From positions 37,159,688 through 37,223,687 of the forward strand of contig OX578278.1 in NCBI GenBank assembly GCA_951217055.1: a stretch of DNA of 64,000 nucleotides. The letters run 5' to 3'. The notes beneath the pieces are model-generated. The model saw nothing but the letters and a program-made list of their open reading frames with translations. It was not told where the DNA came from and did not search any database. Positions 32,322-43,499 of the stretch are shown piece after piece; position 1 is the stretch's first letter; each line of letters begins with the position of its first letter. The DNA is from Gerris lacustris (Eukaryota; Arthropoda; Insecta; Hemiptera; Gerridae). The translations under genes and the position numbers were made by a program.

Positions 32322-34147
32322 ATAATAATTAATTTATTTGCATAAGATAATAATACAATCTTCTACAAAAACAAAAATTAAAAGAAACAATAGCCAATAT
32401 AAAGATCGGGGAAGCGTTTGATACATGACATAGACAAATTATGTTATATAATTACAGTAGGTCGCCTACTTGACATACAAAACTATAAAATATAATGTTA
32501 CTTGGTGAAACAATGATTCAGGAAGTGGTAAATGAGTTTAAAAATAAAATAATACTAATAATAAATAAATAAAATAAAAAATAACTAAGTAAAAATAATG
32601 GACATATATAAGGCGTTGTTATAAGTAATGAAAATAACATACTACTTAGAGAGAGATCTAATAGGTAACGCATTTACTGTGAAATAAAAAATTTGATTGA
32701 GCTTAAATAAATCAAGATTAAATAAAAGATGACATATGCTACTTAAATCGAAGAATCTAAGATACCTGGCTCTCAGGTCTTTTAGGAAAGGACATTTGCA
32801 TAGGAAATGTTCCAAGTCATCATATTCACTTTTACACAACAGGCATGCTTTAGCAGAGTCAAACACATATTTAGTACCATCAAGATAGAGTTGGGTAAAT
32901 TTTGTTGAGTGCAGTCTTAGTTGACAGATGACTCTTATTTTATGAATTGGGCATCTCAAGTGCAGATGTTTCTCTCCATTGAGATTGAAGTCAGTAAGGT
33001 GTCTATAAATTGGTGCGAAAGAGCTATTCAGAACTTTGTTTATGTCAACACTAAACCAATGATTAGCATGTTTCTTCAGGATATTATTATAGTTAGCATT
33101 AAACAATGAGAAATCCGAGGTAATACATTCAGGAGAACCTATGGTTAGTAAAAAGCTTCTGAATTGGGAAACCCAGTTGAGGTTAGGTATATTTTTATGT
33201 TGATTATCTGAGCGTATTAGCTTTTCCAGACATAAGCGGGGTAATCGACTTTCATCCATTTTTAGAATTCTTCGCCAAAGAGCAGACATGCCCTTAAATA
33301 TGTTTAAAGCTAAGCTTGCAATACCAAGCTCCACTCTAAGAATATAATGTGGGGTGCAACGAGGCAAGTGAAGCAAAAACTTGAAAAATCTACACTGAAC
33401 TGCTTCAATGTCATCAATATATCTGGGAGCCCAAATTTCTCCAGCATACAAAAGTGTAGATACAATAATTGAGTTGTAAAGAGTAACCTTTGTAGCCCAT
33501 GCATCAGATTTACTTCTGCTCAGTATTGACCGTACCTTAGCTACAGCAAGAGAGCTCTTTGAGATAAAGTGCTTTGATGCCTGCCTAAATTTGCAAGAAG
33601 ATGTAAAAGGAACACCTAGATAAACAAAGCTATTGGTGTACTCAACTATATTATTATTACATGTCAGTTGTCGCAGTTTTTTGTGTTTAGTTGCCCTCGA
33701 GAATACTACTGCTTTGGTTTTTTCAACATTAACTTTCAGACCATTTAGAGTGCAGTACTCGAGTAAAATATTTAGCATGTCTTGGGCGCTAGACCAGGAT
33801 TGGGCAAGGAAAACAAGGTCATCTGCATATAGTAGAAGAATTAGGTGAGCAGTACTAGATAGTTGTAAACCCTTTATACCTTTGGATTCAAAAAATCGAA
33901 TTATGTCTGCCAAAAATAGGCTAAAAAGTAGAGCAGATAAGGGTTCTCCCTGCAGCAGACCTTCTGTAACTTCAATACTATTGGAAGCCTTGTTGTCTAC
34001 TTTTATTGATAGACATGCATTATCATATAGGCTTTTAAGTACACGGGTTAACTTGACACTAAGACCAAGGGAAAGCAGCTTCTCCCAAAGTAACCTATGA
34101 GATACTGAGTCAAATGCTCTAAGAAAATCAACAAAGATTCCAATTCT
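32322..34147 (-). mobile_element. 5'-truncated LINE with 9-bp target duplication
   Basis: ATGCGTAAT flanks it (32313-32321 and 34148-34156), so the boundaries are well supported. On the minus strand it carries the second half of a reverse transcriptase ORF and a 3' UTR ending in 'GCAAATAAATTAATTATT'. It is inserted into the tail of the recombinase-ORF element. It belongs to the same family as the degenerate copy at 18.7-20.0 kb. Confidence 0.8.
32642..34147 (-). CDS. LINE reverse transcriptase, C-terminal half
   Basis: An open minus-strand frame runs from the truncated 5' end to the stop at 32642, about 500 codons; the first Met is at 33913. It has RT motif A 'VDFLRAFDSVSH', motif B 'LLQGEPLSALLFSLFLADI', the catalytic 'YADD' in 'LLLYADDLVFL', then 'VYLGVPF' and 'LLYAGEIWA'. 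A Cys/His knuckle 'CLLCKSEYDDLEHFLCKCP' lies near the end. The knuckle and overall order fit a Jockey/R1/CR1-type LINE. The endonuclease and the start of the RT are missing because of 5' truncation, so it is inactive though uninterrupted. Confidence 0.75.
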   Translation of the reverse strand, partial: RIGIFVDFLRAFDSVSHRLLWEKLLSLGLSVKLTRVLKSLYDNACLSIKVDNKASNSIEVTEGLLQGEPLSALLFSLFLADIIRFFESKGIKGLQLSSTAHLILLLYADDLVFLAQSWSSAQDMLNILLEYCTLNGLKVNVEKTKAVVFSRATKHKKLRQLTCNNNIVEYTNSFVYLGVPFTSSCKFRQASKHFISKSSLAVAKVRSILSRSKSDAWATKVTLYNSIIVSTLLYAGEIWAPRYIDDIEAVQCRFFKFLLHLPRCTPHYILRVELGIASLALNIFKGMSALWRRILKMDESRLPRLCLEKLIRSDNQHKNIPNLNWVSQFRSFLLTIGSPECITSDFSLFNANYNNILKKHANHWFSVDINKVLNSSFAPIYRHLTDFNLNGEKHLHLRCPIHKIRVICQLRLHSTKFTQLYLDGTKYVFDSAKACLLCKSEYDDLEHFLCKCPFLKDLRARYLRFFDLSSICHLLFNLDLFKLNQIFYFTVNALPIRSLSK

Positions 34148-34475
34148 ATGCGTAATGTACTATTCATCGAGCCTGAGATTGCACAAGGAACACTTCTCTT
34201 TATCTGGATCCCTTTCTAACCACGGAATCTTATTTAGGTTAATCATTTCACACCTCAGCCTAAACAGAATTAATCTATTCCTGTACAACAGGAATAGATT
34301 TGATTCCTTAGATGACTGGAGAGAAGGACGGCGTATTTATAGTTGCTTTCTGGAACGTAGATTATACCTGGTTTCCCCGAGGGTTCCTTGAGTCAGGTTT
34401 ATCCTTTGTCGGGATGACGCAATCGGGCAGGTGTCGCCTTTGTCGGTGTTCCTTTAGAAAACAAAGTTACCCGAT
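34148..34475. other. Right remainder of copy P and unknown DNA
   Basis: 34148-34165 ('ATGCGTAATGTACTATT') continues the element interrupted by the LINE and matches 37086-37098. Beyond it, a hairpin 'CTATTCCTGTACAACAGGAATAG' lies at 34274-34296. The 78-codon ORF is not recognised. Confidence 0.45.
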
Positions 34476-34970
34476 ATCATACGTTCTAACGTAACGATTT
34501 TAATAAAACTTCTTACACGCCTTAAGTGCAATTGAAACAGCCATGTAAAATTTTAACCTGATACAAGCAGACTTTTTTTTAGTGTTGGTGATTTATATTT
34601 TATATTATAATATTTTAATTGGAGTAATTCGCCGACGGGGTCTGATGGAAAAGTTCTTTTCTTCTCTACAACCATCTGCTTTAACTATAAACTAATCAAA
34701 ATTAACTTTTTTTCTCAATTTACAATACATAATTTATTGTAAGACGCTCTTATCAAAGATAATAAAAAGTTTTTCTTTTAATTTTACCTTAACTCTGCTA
34801 GTACAAATAGTTACTTTTAATTTTGTCTCTTTTTCTAACTCCGCCATGTATAAGTAGTTAGTATCATATACTTTTAGTACTGTAATTTTATAATTTATAC
34901 ATATTTAATAAAAAATGTAAGGAACTTCGTTCTTACCGGGTGTCCTGCGACACCACACGTATTTTTTTTA
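34476..34970 (+). repeat. Dispersed repeat family B, copy 2
   Basis: It runs from 'CGATATCATACGTTCTAACG' through 'AATAAAACTTCTTACACGC' and 'CAATTGAAACAG' to 'TAAGGAACTTCGTTCTTACC' and 'GACACCACACGTA'. It is the uninterrupted equivalent of the site where the LINE at 48401-51825 inserted. Confidence 0.75.
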
Positions 34971-35507
34971 AATAAAACATTTTGAGCTTTACACATTTGT
35001 GCTCATTGAGCAGCTTTGTGTGGGTCAAAACGTTTGCTAGTGTTTAAAATTTCACTCTCTGTCGTGAATGCTTTGAGAGATATGAACCAAAGTACAACAG
35101 TCAAACAGACACATCACCCTTGGCAAATGGGTTTCGAGGAGGATCTAAAAAACCCTAAAAAGTTAAGTATAAAAACTCACATATGATACATGTGAAGGAG
35201 TACACTTGGGTCAGACATGATGAATGATAAAAAAAAATCTAATTTTGTTCGAAAATGTAATAAAGTCACATATTTAATCAGGTTTGTAGTGTGAAAACCA
35301 ACTATCCTAATAATCCCATACACCTTTGATCCTCAACTAGAAGACAATTCCTCTTTCCCTGATATACTCCCAATACCACCTTCTCACTATCTTCCTTATT
35401 AAATGTGTACTATCAAATGTACCTTTAGGAAGCAATAAGTTAAACTAAAAACACCGATAACCTTTCTTTAAAGAACACTTTGTAATATTTAGATTATACA
35501 TTCAATA
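34971..35507. other. Non-coding DNA
   Basis: No supported gene. It may be the 3' part of the copia element that ends at 35508, but no LTR pair was found. Confidence 0.4.
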
Positions 35508-35873
35508 TTACAATTTAGAATAATAATACTTAAAAAAAAGCTGCTCTTGAGTTGCCACTTTTGCAATGCCTATGATACCATCAGTCACAAGTTCTCTCAC
35601 ATAAAAATGAAGAAGGTGAATATGTTTTGTTCTCTTGAGGTACTCAGGATTTTGTGCTAACTTTATAGCAGCTTCATTATCTACTAGAAGAATTTGAACA
35701 TTATCTTTTAGATGTCCTAGTTCATTCAATACGTTCTTAAGATAAACCATTTCTCTAGCTCCTTCCCTTGCCACAATTATTTCTGCTTCAGTGGTGGACA
35801 CGGCTACAGACGGTTGCCTTTGGCTCAGCCACATAACCAGACCTCTAGAATACATACATACAGTGTGTCCCAA
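35508..35873 (-). pseudogene. Ty1/copia RNase H fragment
   Basis: A minus-strand ORF of 121 codons carries the C-terminal RNase H signature of copia polyproteins: 'PSVAVSTTEAEIIVAREGAR', then 'LLVDNEAAIKLAQNPEYLKR', then 'TKHI' and 'FYVRELV'. The start is created by the junction with the repeat at 35860, so no reverse transcriptase precedes it. It ends early relative to intact elements. A short inverted match to its start occurs at 46284-46306. Confidence 0.8.
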
Positions 35874-36499
35874 GATAGAGTATCCGAGAGAAAATGTTTT
35901 CTTAATTTTGGGTTTTCGAAAAAAAAAGTCATTCTTTATAAAAACTCCTGCTTGTTTCTAAACCTCTAAAAATGATAGAATTTTCTTGATTTTGTGTACA
36001 GGGTGTACAGTTTTTTTGAAAACTTTAAAATATGACCAAGAGTAAACTACCCTTATTTTTGATGGTATCGAAAAATATTATTTAGAAAAGTGGTTCAGAA
36101 TTGCAAAAAACGTATAAACATTATTTTTTCTGAAATATTAAATATTAGTTTGTTTTCTAAAAACAAGCAATAAGCAAACTACAACAAATAGTTCTCTTTG
36201 GATTTTTATAATAAAAAAGTGTGATAGTTGTTATGACAACAAATAGTTTATGTATTATCAGCAAATTTGTTATGTTGGGAATATACATAACGAAAAAATA
36301 TTAACACCAAATTACTAAGTCAAAAAAATATATTCGGAATTTAATTGATACATGAAAAAAGAGTTAGATTTATATGGCTCCAGGGCACAACACATACTGT
36401 TTGACTCGACCTCTCACACTCTCACCTTACGGAAAGATAATCACTCGTCCAGGTGGACTTTACTCACAACATAACATATCCTTCCCCTTAAGAAAGTTC
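35855..36499. repeat. MITE-like repeat plus a second repeat shared with 45.5-46.3 kb
   Basis: 35860-36130 is inverted relative to 46010-46290. Its end 'ACAGTGTGTCCCAAGATAG' resembles mariner-type termini. 36300-36485 is a direct, nearly identical copy of 45545-45725 ('CACCAAATTACTAAGTC', 'GGCTCCAGGGCACAACACAT', 'GTCCAGGTGGACTTTACTC'). No ORF is present. Confidence 0.65.
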
Positions 36500-37105
36500 T
36501 CAAAATTTTGAAAAGAATTTTATCTACAATTGATACGAAATATAAACATTGTATCTCTGTTTAAATGTGTTGAAAGCGATTCTTTACGTACTTGTATTCA
36601 TTGCACATGCGCGTCTCATAGTTCGGAAGAATTCCTCTTCTTTACCACCCTAGGGCAGTAAAGAAGAGGAATTTTTCAGCTTTACGCACGATTAGAGAGT
36701 TTGTTTACATTTAACAAAACTAATTTGCTGTTTTTTTTTATTAAAGTAATCGTTTATATCGAGTTTTTAGTGAAAAACAATGAGTGAATCAAGTGACTTT
36801 GACGAAAATGTGGAGAATAATACTCCTCCAGAAATTATTAATACGGCAAAAAATACAACTCAAGAATGAATGCCATCTTTATCAAGAGAGAGAGAGATAC
36901 GAACTTACATATAGCAAGTTTATTTTTTTTTTGTATTTATTATTTAAATTTAACAATCGTAGATAAAGTACGCTACGCAACTCGTGCGAAAACGGCATTT
37001 TGCATTGCTCGTGTGGTTTTACTACCCGCGCTGTCGCTCGGGTGCAACTCCACACTCACATGCAAAATGCTACTTTCCGCACTCGACGCGTAATGTACTA
37101 TTACA
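36500..37105 (+). mobile_element. Recombinase-ORF element, copy Q
   Basis: The leader at 36510-36775 has a palindromic core at 36626-36677. The ORF start is at 36781 and the tail 'CGCTCGGGTGCAA...CGACGCGTAATGTACTATT' runs to about 37098. Relative to copy P (31765-32321) the leader lies in the opposite orientation while ORF and tail are co-oriented. Confidence 0.6.
36781..37092 (+). pseudogene. Recombinase-like N-terminal ORF, copy Q, broken
   Basis: The frame from ATG 36781 reads 'MSESSDFDENVENNTPPEII' and stops at 36868 (Gln to stop). Sequence resembling the rest ('RYELTYSKF') follows in other frames, with small indels, to 37092. It is the counterpart of 32012-32320. No downstream catalytic part is present. 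Confidence 0.35.
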
Positions 37106-37239
37106 GCACAGGCAAATTTCCCCCAGATATGTGTGTTGCCAAAGGGCCGTAGACTAAAAGCAAATACAAAATAGTAATGAAAGGAAAATTATATAAAATA
37201 TTCTTGAACTGAAAGTATAAATTATAACATACTAGTGAT

Positions 37240-37860
37240 GCAGTGCATAAAGAACTCGCGTAGAAAGGTGTGGATTTTGTCCATTATCTTTATTTAATAA
37301 TATTAACGCAGGCTCGCTACGCTCGCCTCTTGATTCAGCATTTCTAGTAAATATGTATTAAATAAATTTATTGCAGGCTCGCTGTGCTCACCTGTTCTCC
37401 ATTATCTTTATTTAATAATATTAACGCAGGCTCGCTACGCTCCCCTCTTGATTCAGCATTTCTAGTAAATATGTATTAAATAAATTTATTGCAGGCTCGC
37501 TGTGCTCACCTGTTGATTTAGCATTTGTAGTAAATATGTATTAAATAAAGTTATAGCAGGCTCGCTGCACTCGCCTGTTGACTTAGCGTTTGTAGTAAAT
37601 ATGTATTAAATAAAGTTATAGCAGGCTCGCTGCGCTCGCCTGTTGATTTAGCGTTTGTAGTAAGTATTTATTAAATAAAGTTATTGCAGGCTCGCTACGC
37701 TCGCCAGTTTACACAGGAAATATAGTAATTATTTTATAAAATTAAAGAAAGCTCGCTACACTCGCCTATTTGATTCAGAATTTGTTGTAAATATTTATTA
37801 AATAAAGTTATTGCAGGCTCGCTGCGCTCGCCTGTTGATTTAGCATTTACAGGAGTTCAG
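37240..37860 (+). repeat. Minisatellite, left block
   Basis: Units of about 60-65 bp share a GC-rich core 'GCAGGCTCGCTGCGCTCGCC' followed by AT-rich 'TTTAGCATTTGTAGTAAATA' and 'TATTAAATAAAGTTAT'. The core is self-complementary (GGCGAGCG/CGCTCGCC-type). About nine units occur here, including an interleaved second unit type. The array continues at 42455 after the LINE. Confidence 0.9.
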
Positions 37861-38372
37861 CCATGACAGTGGTAGTGTTCACATGTGCCTGTCATAGTTT
37901 TTAAATAAATGCTTTTATAAGTTTTATTAAAGTGAAAAATTTTGTATTAAAGTTAATTTTAGTTATAGTGCTACAAACTGAAAATGTTTTAAAAGTTTGG
38001 GCCCAGATAAAAGAAAAGGAAATTAAAAGAAACAAAATAACATTGCAAACTCACATTCAACTTTAATCACCTGCACTAATTAAAGTAAGATTCATCAATA
38101 AAATAATAAATAAAAACCTTTTAATTCAAGCTAGTATCTTGCAAAACAATCAAGTATATAGTTAACATAGGTACGTTAAATTAATTAAAATCGAATACTA
38201 TTATAATTAGACACGTATACATTTCAAGGTCACAATATAACTAGAGCAGAGATAAAGATAGCAGGTCAAGGTCTACAATAAACGAATCCAAAACAAAGCC
38301 TTAAATCCCTGGACTCATCCCATACATTCATCCGCTGTTTTTAATTGTTTTCACTCCTTATTTATTAGGGAA

Positions 38373-39209
38373 ATGGAAGATAAGAAAAAGATAAATACAT
38401 ACTTTTCTCAAAAGGAGAAAAACAAACAAATCTCTAAAAGATTTAAGCCAGATGAGATTGCAGGAGAAAGGGAAAATGAAGATGAAGCTATGGAAGTGAT
38501 TAACATCGGTAGATTGATGAAAGCAATGGGGGAAGTAATAGATTCAAAGAACTTGGCAACAAAAGAAGATCTTCAAATTGTTATGGCAGAAGCAAGGACA
38601 TTAACGGAGGAAAACAAAAAAGTGAAAAAGGAAATAGACTTCCTTAAAACTAAAGTCATAACACAAGAAAATACAATTGACAGTTTACAGAATGAAATTC
38701 GAAAAAAGAACCTAATAATAAAAGGCATAAATATAGAGAAAACTGATGACCTACGTGGAAAAGTAGACTCCTATATTAAAACGAAACTTGATATAAAAGA
38801 AAATATAAATATAGAAAGTGTCAAAACAATTGGAAATCCTACGAAAACCAGAACTCTAGTCGTCACCCTTACAAAGGAGGAGGACAAAATGAAACTACAA
38901 AAAAGTGGTTGGAAGCTAGGAGAAACACAGGGAGAAGAGAGACTGTCCATTCAGGAGGACTTAACCTTTGCAGCCAGGAATAGGAGGTACTATCTAAATC
39001 AAATCAGGCAAGCGATAAAGAAAATAAATGCAGATATAAGAATGAAACTTACCAGAGACATCCTGTACGTAGAGAGCAATAAGTTTACTTGGCAAAAAGG
39101 AACCAGAATAAGGCACCAGGAGGAAAATGGAGTTAACAAGCTAAACCAAATTTGCCACTGTGACCTGACACCTACAGTAGGAAATCTGATAGCAAAAGAA
39201 ATAGAATAG
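38373..39209 (+). CDS. LINE ORF1 protein
   Basis: 278 codons, uninterrupted. The N-terminus is Lys/Glu-rich. Residues about 50-115 form a coiled coil (heptad-like Lys/Glu/Leu). They are followed by an RRM-like strand 'RKKNLIIKGINIE' and a C-terminal part 'LTFAARNRRYYLNQIRQAI' with 'LYVESNKFTW'. The order coiled coil-RRM-CTD resembles L1-type ORF1 proteins, which bind RNA and form the RNP. It is closely similar in layout to the fragment at 47215-47790. ORF2 starts 93 bp downstream. The start was chosen as the first Met after a stop-rich leader. Confidence 0.7.
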   Translation: MEDKKKINTYFSQKEKNKQISKRFKPDEIAGERENEDEAMEVINIGRLMKAMGEVIDSKNLATKEDLQIVMAEARTLTEENKKVKKEIDFLKTKVITQENTIDSLQNEIRKKNLIIKGINIEKTDDLRGKVDSYIKTKLDIKENINIESVKTIGNPTKTRTLVVTLTKEEDKMKLQKSGWKLGETQGEERLSIQEDLTFAARNRRYYLNQIRQAIKKINADIRMKLTRDILYVESNKFTWQKGTRIRHQEENGVNKLNQICHCDLTPTVGNLIAKEIE

Positions 39210-39302
39210 CAATTAACTAAATTAAATGGAATAAAAAACTATAATAATAACCTAGATAATTCAGTAAGCATACACCACACAGGAAAAATAAATAGAAATG
39301 CT

Positions 39303-42156
39303 GTGTTAAAGGTAAGGGAGGGAAAAGAAGAATGGGATATAATAACTTATAACTGTCGCACCTTACGAAACGAGCAAACGCTAGTTCAACTTTTACATGA
39401 AATTGGAAAAATAGAATGGACTATAATTGGCCTAGCTGAAGTGCGACGACAAGGAGAAGGCTGCATTGAACTAGAAGAAAACATTACTTTCTACTATAAT
39501 GGTAATGACACATCAATAGGGGGCACCGGGTTTTTAATAAATAAAAATAATATAAAAAAAATAACTAGAATAATAGGCTACACAGATAGAATAGCCAGTA
39601 TTGAAGTGATAGACAAAAACGGGCTAAACCTAAGAGTTATTCAAGCATATGGACCAACGACAACAGCTCAAAAAGATACCATACAGGACTTTTATTTAGA
39701 TTTGCAAAAAGCCTTAGAAGACCACAGATGCCACAGAACATTGATAGTTGGAGACTTCAATTCAAAAATTGGTACCAAGACAGTGGAAAAAGGTGTAGGC
39801 CCCTATGGATAGGCCCCTATGGAATAGGCAAACGAAACGAAAATGGAGAGAGACTCATTGAGTTCACTGAAGCAAACAACCTGTTCACCTCAAACTCGTT
39901 CTTTAAAGGAGATATGGATGAGAAATGGACCTGGATCAGCCCAGACGGGAAGAGCAAAAATGAAATAGACTTCATAATAAGCAGTGATTTAGCTATTATT
40001 AAACAAGTAAAAGTTATATGTCAAGTCGATATTGGTAGTGACCATAGAGCCGTAGGTGCAAAACTAAATTACTCCGGAAAAAAATGCAGGAAAGTTAGAA
40101 GAAAAGTAGGAAAGAAACTCTCCATAGAAGAATTAAAAGCCCACAGGATAGAGGAAAGAATATCTTCTTTGACAAGCGACACAGTGAACATGGAAGACAT
40201 CAATCTAGCTACAAAACACAACACAGGTAGTAACAAAGGCTGTTAAAGAAATAAGCAACGAAATTGATAAACCAAGAATCAATAACTGTAGAAATCCTCC
40301 AAAAATCATTAAACAAATGATGAAGGAACGACGGAAACTTAAAGGCAAACTATCAAGAAAAATTGAGTATGTAACACTCAGCAAAGCCATCAGATCAAAT
40401 TTAACACTTTGGCTGGATAGCAAGAGAAATGAAAGATTAGAAAAGGCTATACAAGAAGGAAGTAAACTAAAACCAACTAGAAATAACAAAACTCGAATAA
40501 TATCAATTAAAAATGAAACCGGCCAAGAACTTAACCATAAGGAGGATATGCTCATGTGTATAAAAAATTATTATGAAAAACTTTACAGAGATGAGGAATG
40601 GGCTTTAGGGTCACATAAAAAAATGTTAATAACTACTTCAGAGCAGGAGGTGGAACCAAAGATACTGAAAGAAGAAGTTGAATGGGCGGTTAGTATGCTG
40701 AAAGATGGGAAAGCCAGTGGACTAGACAACATTACTCCAGAGATTATCAGAGCTTGTGGAAACACAATGATCCAGTATTTGGTGGAACTTTTTAATAAGT
40801 GTCTTGAAGAATCCTCACTTCCAGATACATGGAGCATAGCAAAACTAACTCTTCTATTTAAGAAAGGAGACAAAAAAGAACTAAAAAATTATAGACCTTT
40901 AAGTCTGCTATCTGCACTCTACAAACTACTATCAAAAATATTACTGTATAGAATAAGCAACCGACTAGATTTAGAACTAACCAAACATCAAGCAGGATTC
41001 CGAAAAAACTTCTCAACTATCGACCACATCTTTGTAATCAGTGAATTAATTAAAAAAGCCCAAGATTACCAATTCCAACTTGTTCTTCTTTTTCTGGACT
41101 ATGAAAAAGCTTTTGATAAAATAAAAATAGGAGCTATAATAGAGATGCTACAAAACAAAGGAGTAAGCACAAATATAACTAATATTTTTTAAAGTATTAT
41201 ACACAGGAGCTACTGCAAAATATTTTCTAGACCAAGACTCGGTTGACATCAAAATAAATAGAGGAGTTAGACAAGGAGATGTGCCCTCACCCAAATTCTT
41301 TATAACCGTATACCAAGAAATAATGCTCTCACTTGAATGGGACGGTAAAGGAATTAAGGTCAATGGAGAGTGGTTGAACCATATTGAATTTGCGGACGAC
41401 CAGGTATTAATTGCAAAATCTGTCCAAGAAGCCAAAGGAATGCTAGAAGAACTCCAGCAAAAAAGCAAACGAATAGGACTAAATATAAATGTTGAAAAAT
41501 GTAAAATGATAATAGTAAATGGGGGAACAGAAGACCACATTCGGGACTTACCTTTACAAGAAGTAAAACATTTTGTTTATTTAGGCCACCTCCTCAGTGT
41601 CGAAGGTCAATGGGGTGAAATACAAAGAAGAGTAAATCTCGGCTGGAAAGCTTTACTGAAAAACTGCAGCTTCTTTAAGAGCAAAGTAAGTCAAGATTTA
41701 AAGAAAAAACTGTGGGAATCAACAGTACTACCGGTGATTACCTATGGATGTGAGACCTGGAGATTAAGCAGCAGAGTAGTAGCCAAGCTGAGAGTGGTGG
41801 AACGAAACATGGAAAGATATATGATGGGATACACTCGGAAAGATAGGAAGAGCAAAAGTTGGCTTCGAACCCATTCTGGACTCGTAGACATAGTGGAAAG
41901 GGTGCACAGCAAGAAGTGGAATTGGGCTGGTCATGACATAAGGAGGAAACAGGACAGCTGGACTAAAGCTTTAATGGAGTGGACACCTTGGGAGAACAAT
42001 AGGAAACGAGGGAGACCCGAGAGAAACTGGAATGAAGAGATGTGGAGAACATGTGGAGAAGCAACCTGGGCAAGAGTAGCTATCGAGAGGCAGGAGTGGA
42101 AGAGGTTGGGCAGAGCCCACTATGAAGTTTACTTTCAAGAAACATTAAAAATATAA
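39303..42156 (+). pseudogene. LINE ORF2 (endonuclease + reverse transcriptase), frameshifted
   Basis: AP-type endonuclease: 'IITYNCRTLRNE', 'GLAEVRRQGEG', 'IQAYGPT', 'LIVGDFNSKIG', 'WTWISPDGKSKNEIDFII', 'GSDHRAV'. RT: 'LKNYRPLSLLSALYKLLSK', 'LFLDYEKAFDKIK', 'GVRQGDVPSPKFF', 'IEFADDQVLIA', then 'VITYGCETW' and a C-terminal 'WAGHDIRR...RKRGRPERNW' typical of RTE-type elements. Three breaks destroy it: a 14-bp tandem duplication at 39796-39823, a frameshift near 40200 and another near 41190. Otherwise all domains are present and the stop is at 42156. A recently dead full-length copy. Confidence 0.85.
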
Positions 42157-42454
42157 ATATATAATACTAACTAAAAAGTAAATCAAGTATGTATGTGGAA
42201 TATAAGAGGTACATGTGAACTTTAAAGTAGAAAATAAATTAATTTAAGAGCAAAAACAAAATTAAAATGTGTGTGTGTGTGGATGTATGAATGAACATAA
42301 TAAACCTACCATTATAATATAAATAAGTAACAACAAATTCGAACTCAATAATCCTCAGCCTAGTGCTGATTTTGTACAATAACTGCATGTATATGGACAA
42401 AAACATCTATTAGAATGTACAAATAAAGGATTGTATTGTATTGTATTGTATTGT

Positions 42455-43420
42455 ATTTATTAAATAAAGTTATTGCAGGCTCGCTACGCTCGCCTGTTTA
42501 CACAGGAAATATAGTAATTATTTTATAAAATAAAGAAGGCTCGCTACGCTCGCCTATTTGATTCAGAATTCGTAGTAAATATTTATTAAATAAAGTTATT
42601 GTAGGCTCGCTACGCTCGCCTGTTTATACAGTTGATATAGTAATTATTTAATCAAATTAAAGAAAGCTCGCCACACTCGCCTATTTGATTCAGAATTTGT
42701 TGTAAATATTTATTAAATAAAGTTATTGCAGGCTCGCTGCGCTCGCCTGTTGATTTAGCATTTGTAGTAAATATGTATTAAATAAAGTTACAACAGGAAA
42801 TATAGTAATTATTTTATAAAATAAAGAAGGCTCGCTACGCTCGCCTGTTTGATTCAGAATTTGTAGTAAATATTTATTAAATAAAGTTATTGTAGGCTCG
42901 CTACGCTCACCTGTTTATACAGTTAATATAGTAATTATTTAATCAAATTAAAGAAGGCTCGCTACGCTCGCCTGTTTGATTCAGAATTTGTTGTAAATAT
43001 TTATTAAATAATGTTATTGAAGGCTCGCTACGCTCGCTTTTTATACAGTAAATATACTAATTATTTAATCAAATTAAAGAGGGCTCGCTACGCTCGCCGG
43101 TTTGATTCAGAATTTGTAGTAAATATTAATTAAATAAAGTTATTGTATGCTCGCTACGCTCGCCTGTTTATAAAGTATTTGTACGTAATCATTATTTAAT
43201 ATAATTAATTCAGGCTCGCTGCGCTGCAAGTTTATACGGCATAACATTATCCAGGAATACTAAATAAATTGGTGAGTGCAGCGAACCTTCAATATATACC
43301 CAGTTAAATGAAAACTAATTTTAAATGCTGTCTATACAGGGCGAGCGCAGCGAGCCAACAATAACATTATTACAACTCCTGTATAAACGTGCGATCATAG
43401 CGAGCCAGCAATACCTCTAT
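42455..43420 (+). repeat. Minisatellite, right block
   Basis: Continuation of the 37240-37860 array. It has about a dozen 'GGCTCGCTACGCTCGCC' cores, here mostly alternating between two unit types ('TATAGTAATTATTTAATCAA' and 'GATTCAGAATTTGTAGTAAA'). After 43260 the core appears in inverse orientation ('GGCGAGCGCAGCGAGCC'), so the array edge contains inverted units. Confidence 0.9.
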
Positions 43421-43499
43421 TAAACAACGTTTAACTAAATTTCCAGTTTAAACTGCTTAGTATGCAATAATTATACTAAATAATAATCATCTAAAATTG

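Larger units (their letters stand above)
37861..42454 (+). mobile_element. RTE-like LINE inserted in the minisatellite
   Basis: It interrupts the minisatellite between 'GATTTAGCATTT' (37859) and 'ATTTATTAAATAAAG' (42455). It has a 5' region, ORF1, a broken ORF2, a 3' UTR with AATAAA (42421) and a (TTGTA)n tail at 42432-42455. A clear target duplication was not found. About 10 bp of the unit appear to be missing at the site. Confidence 0.75.

Noticed and set aside
37240..43420. CRISPR-like array
   Set aside because: Units are contiguous minisatellite repeats with conserved AT spacers, in a eukaryotic context, without unique spacers or cas genes.
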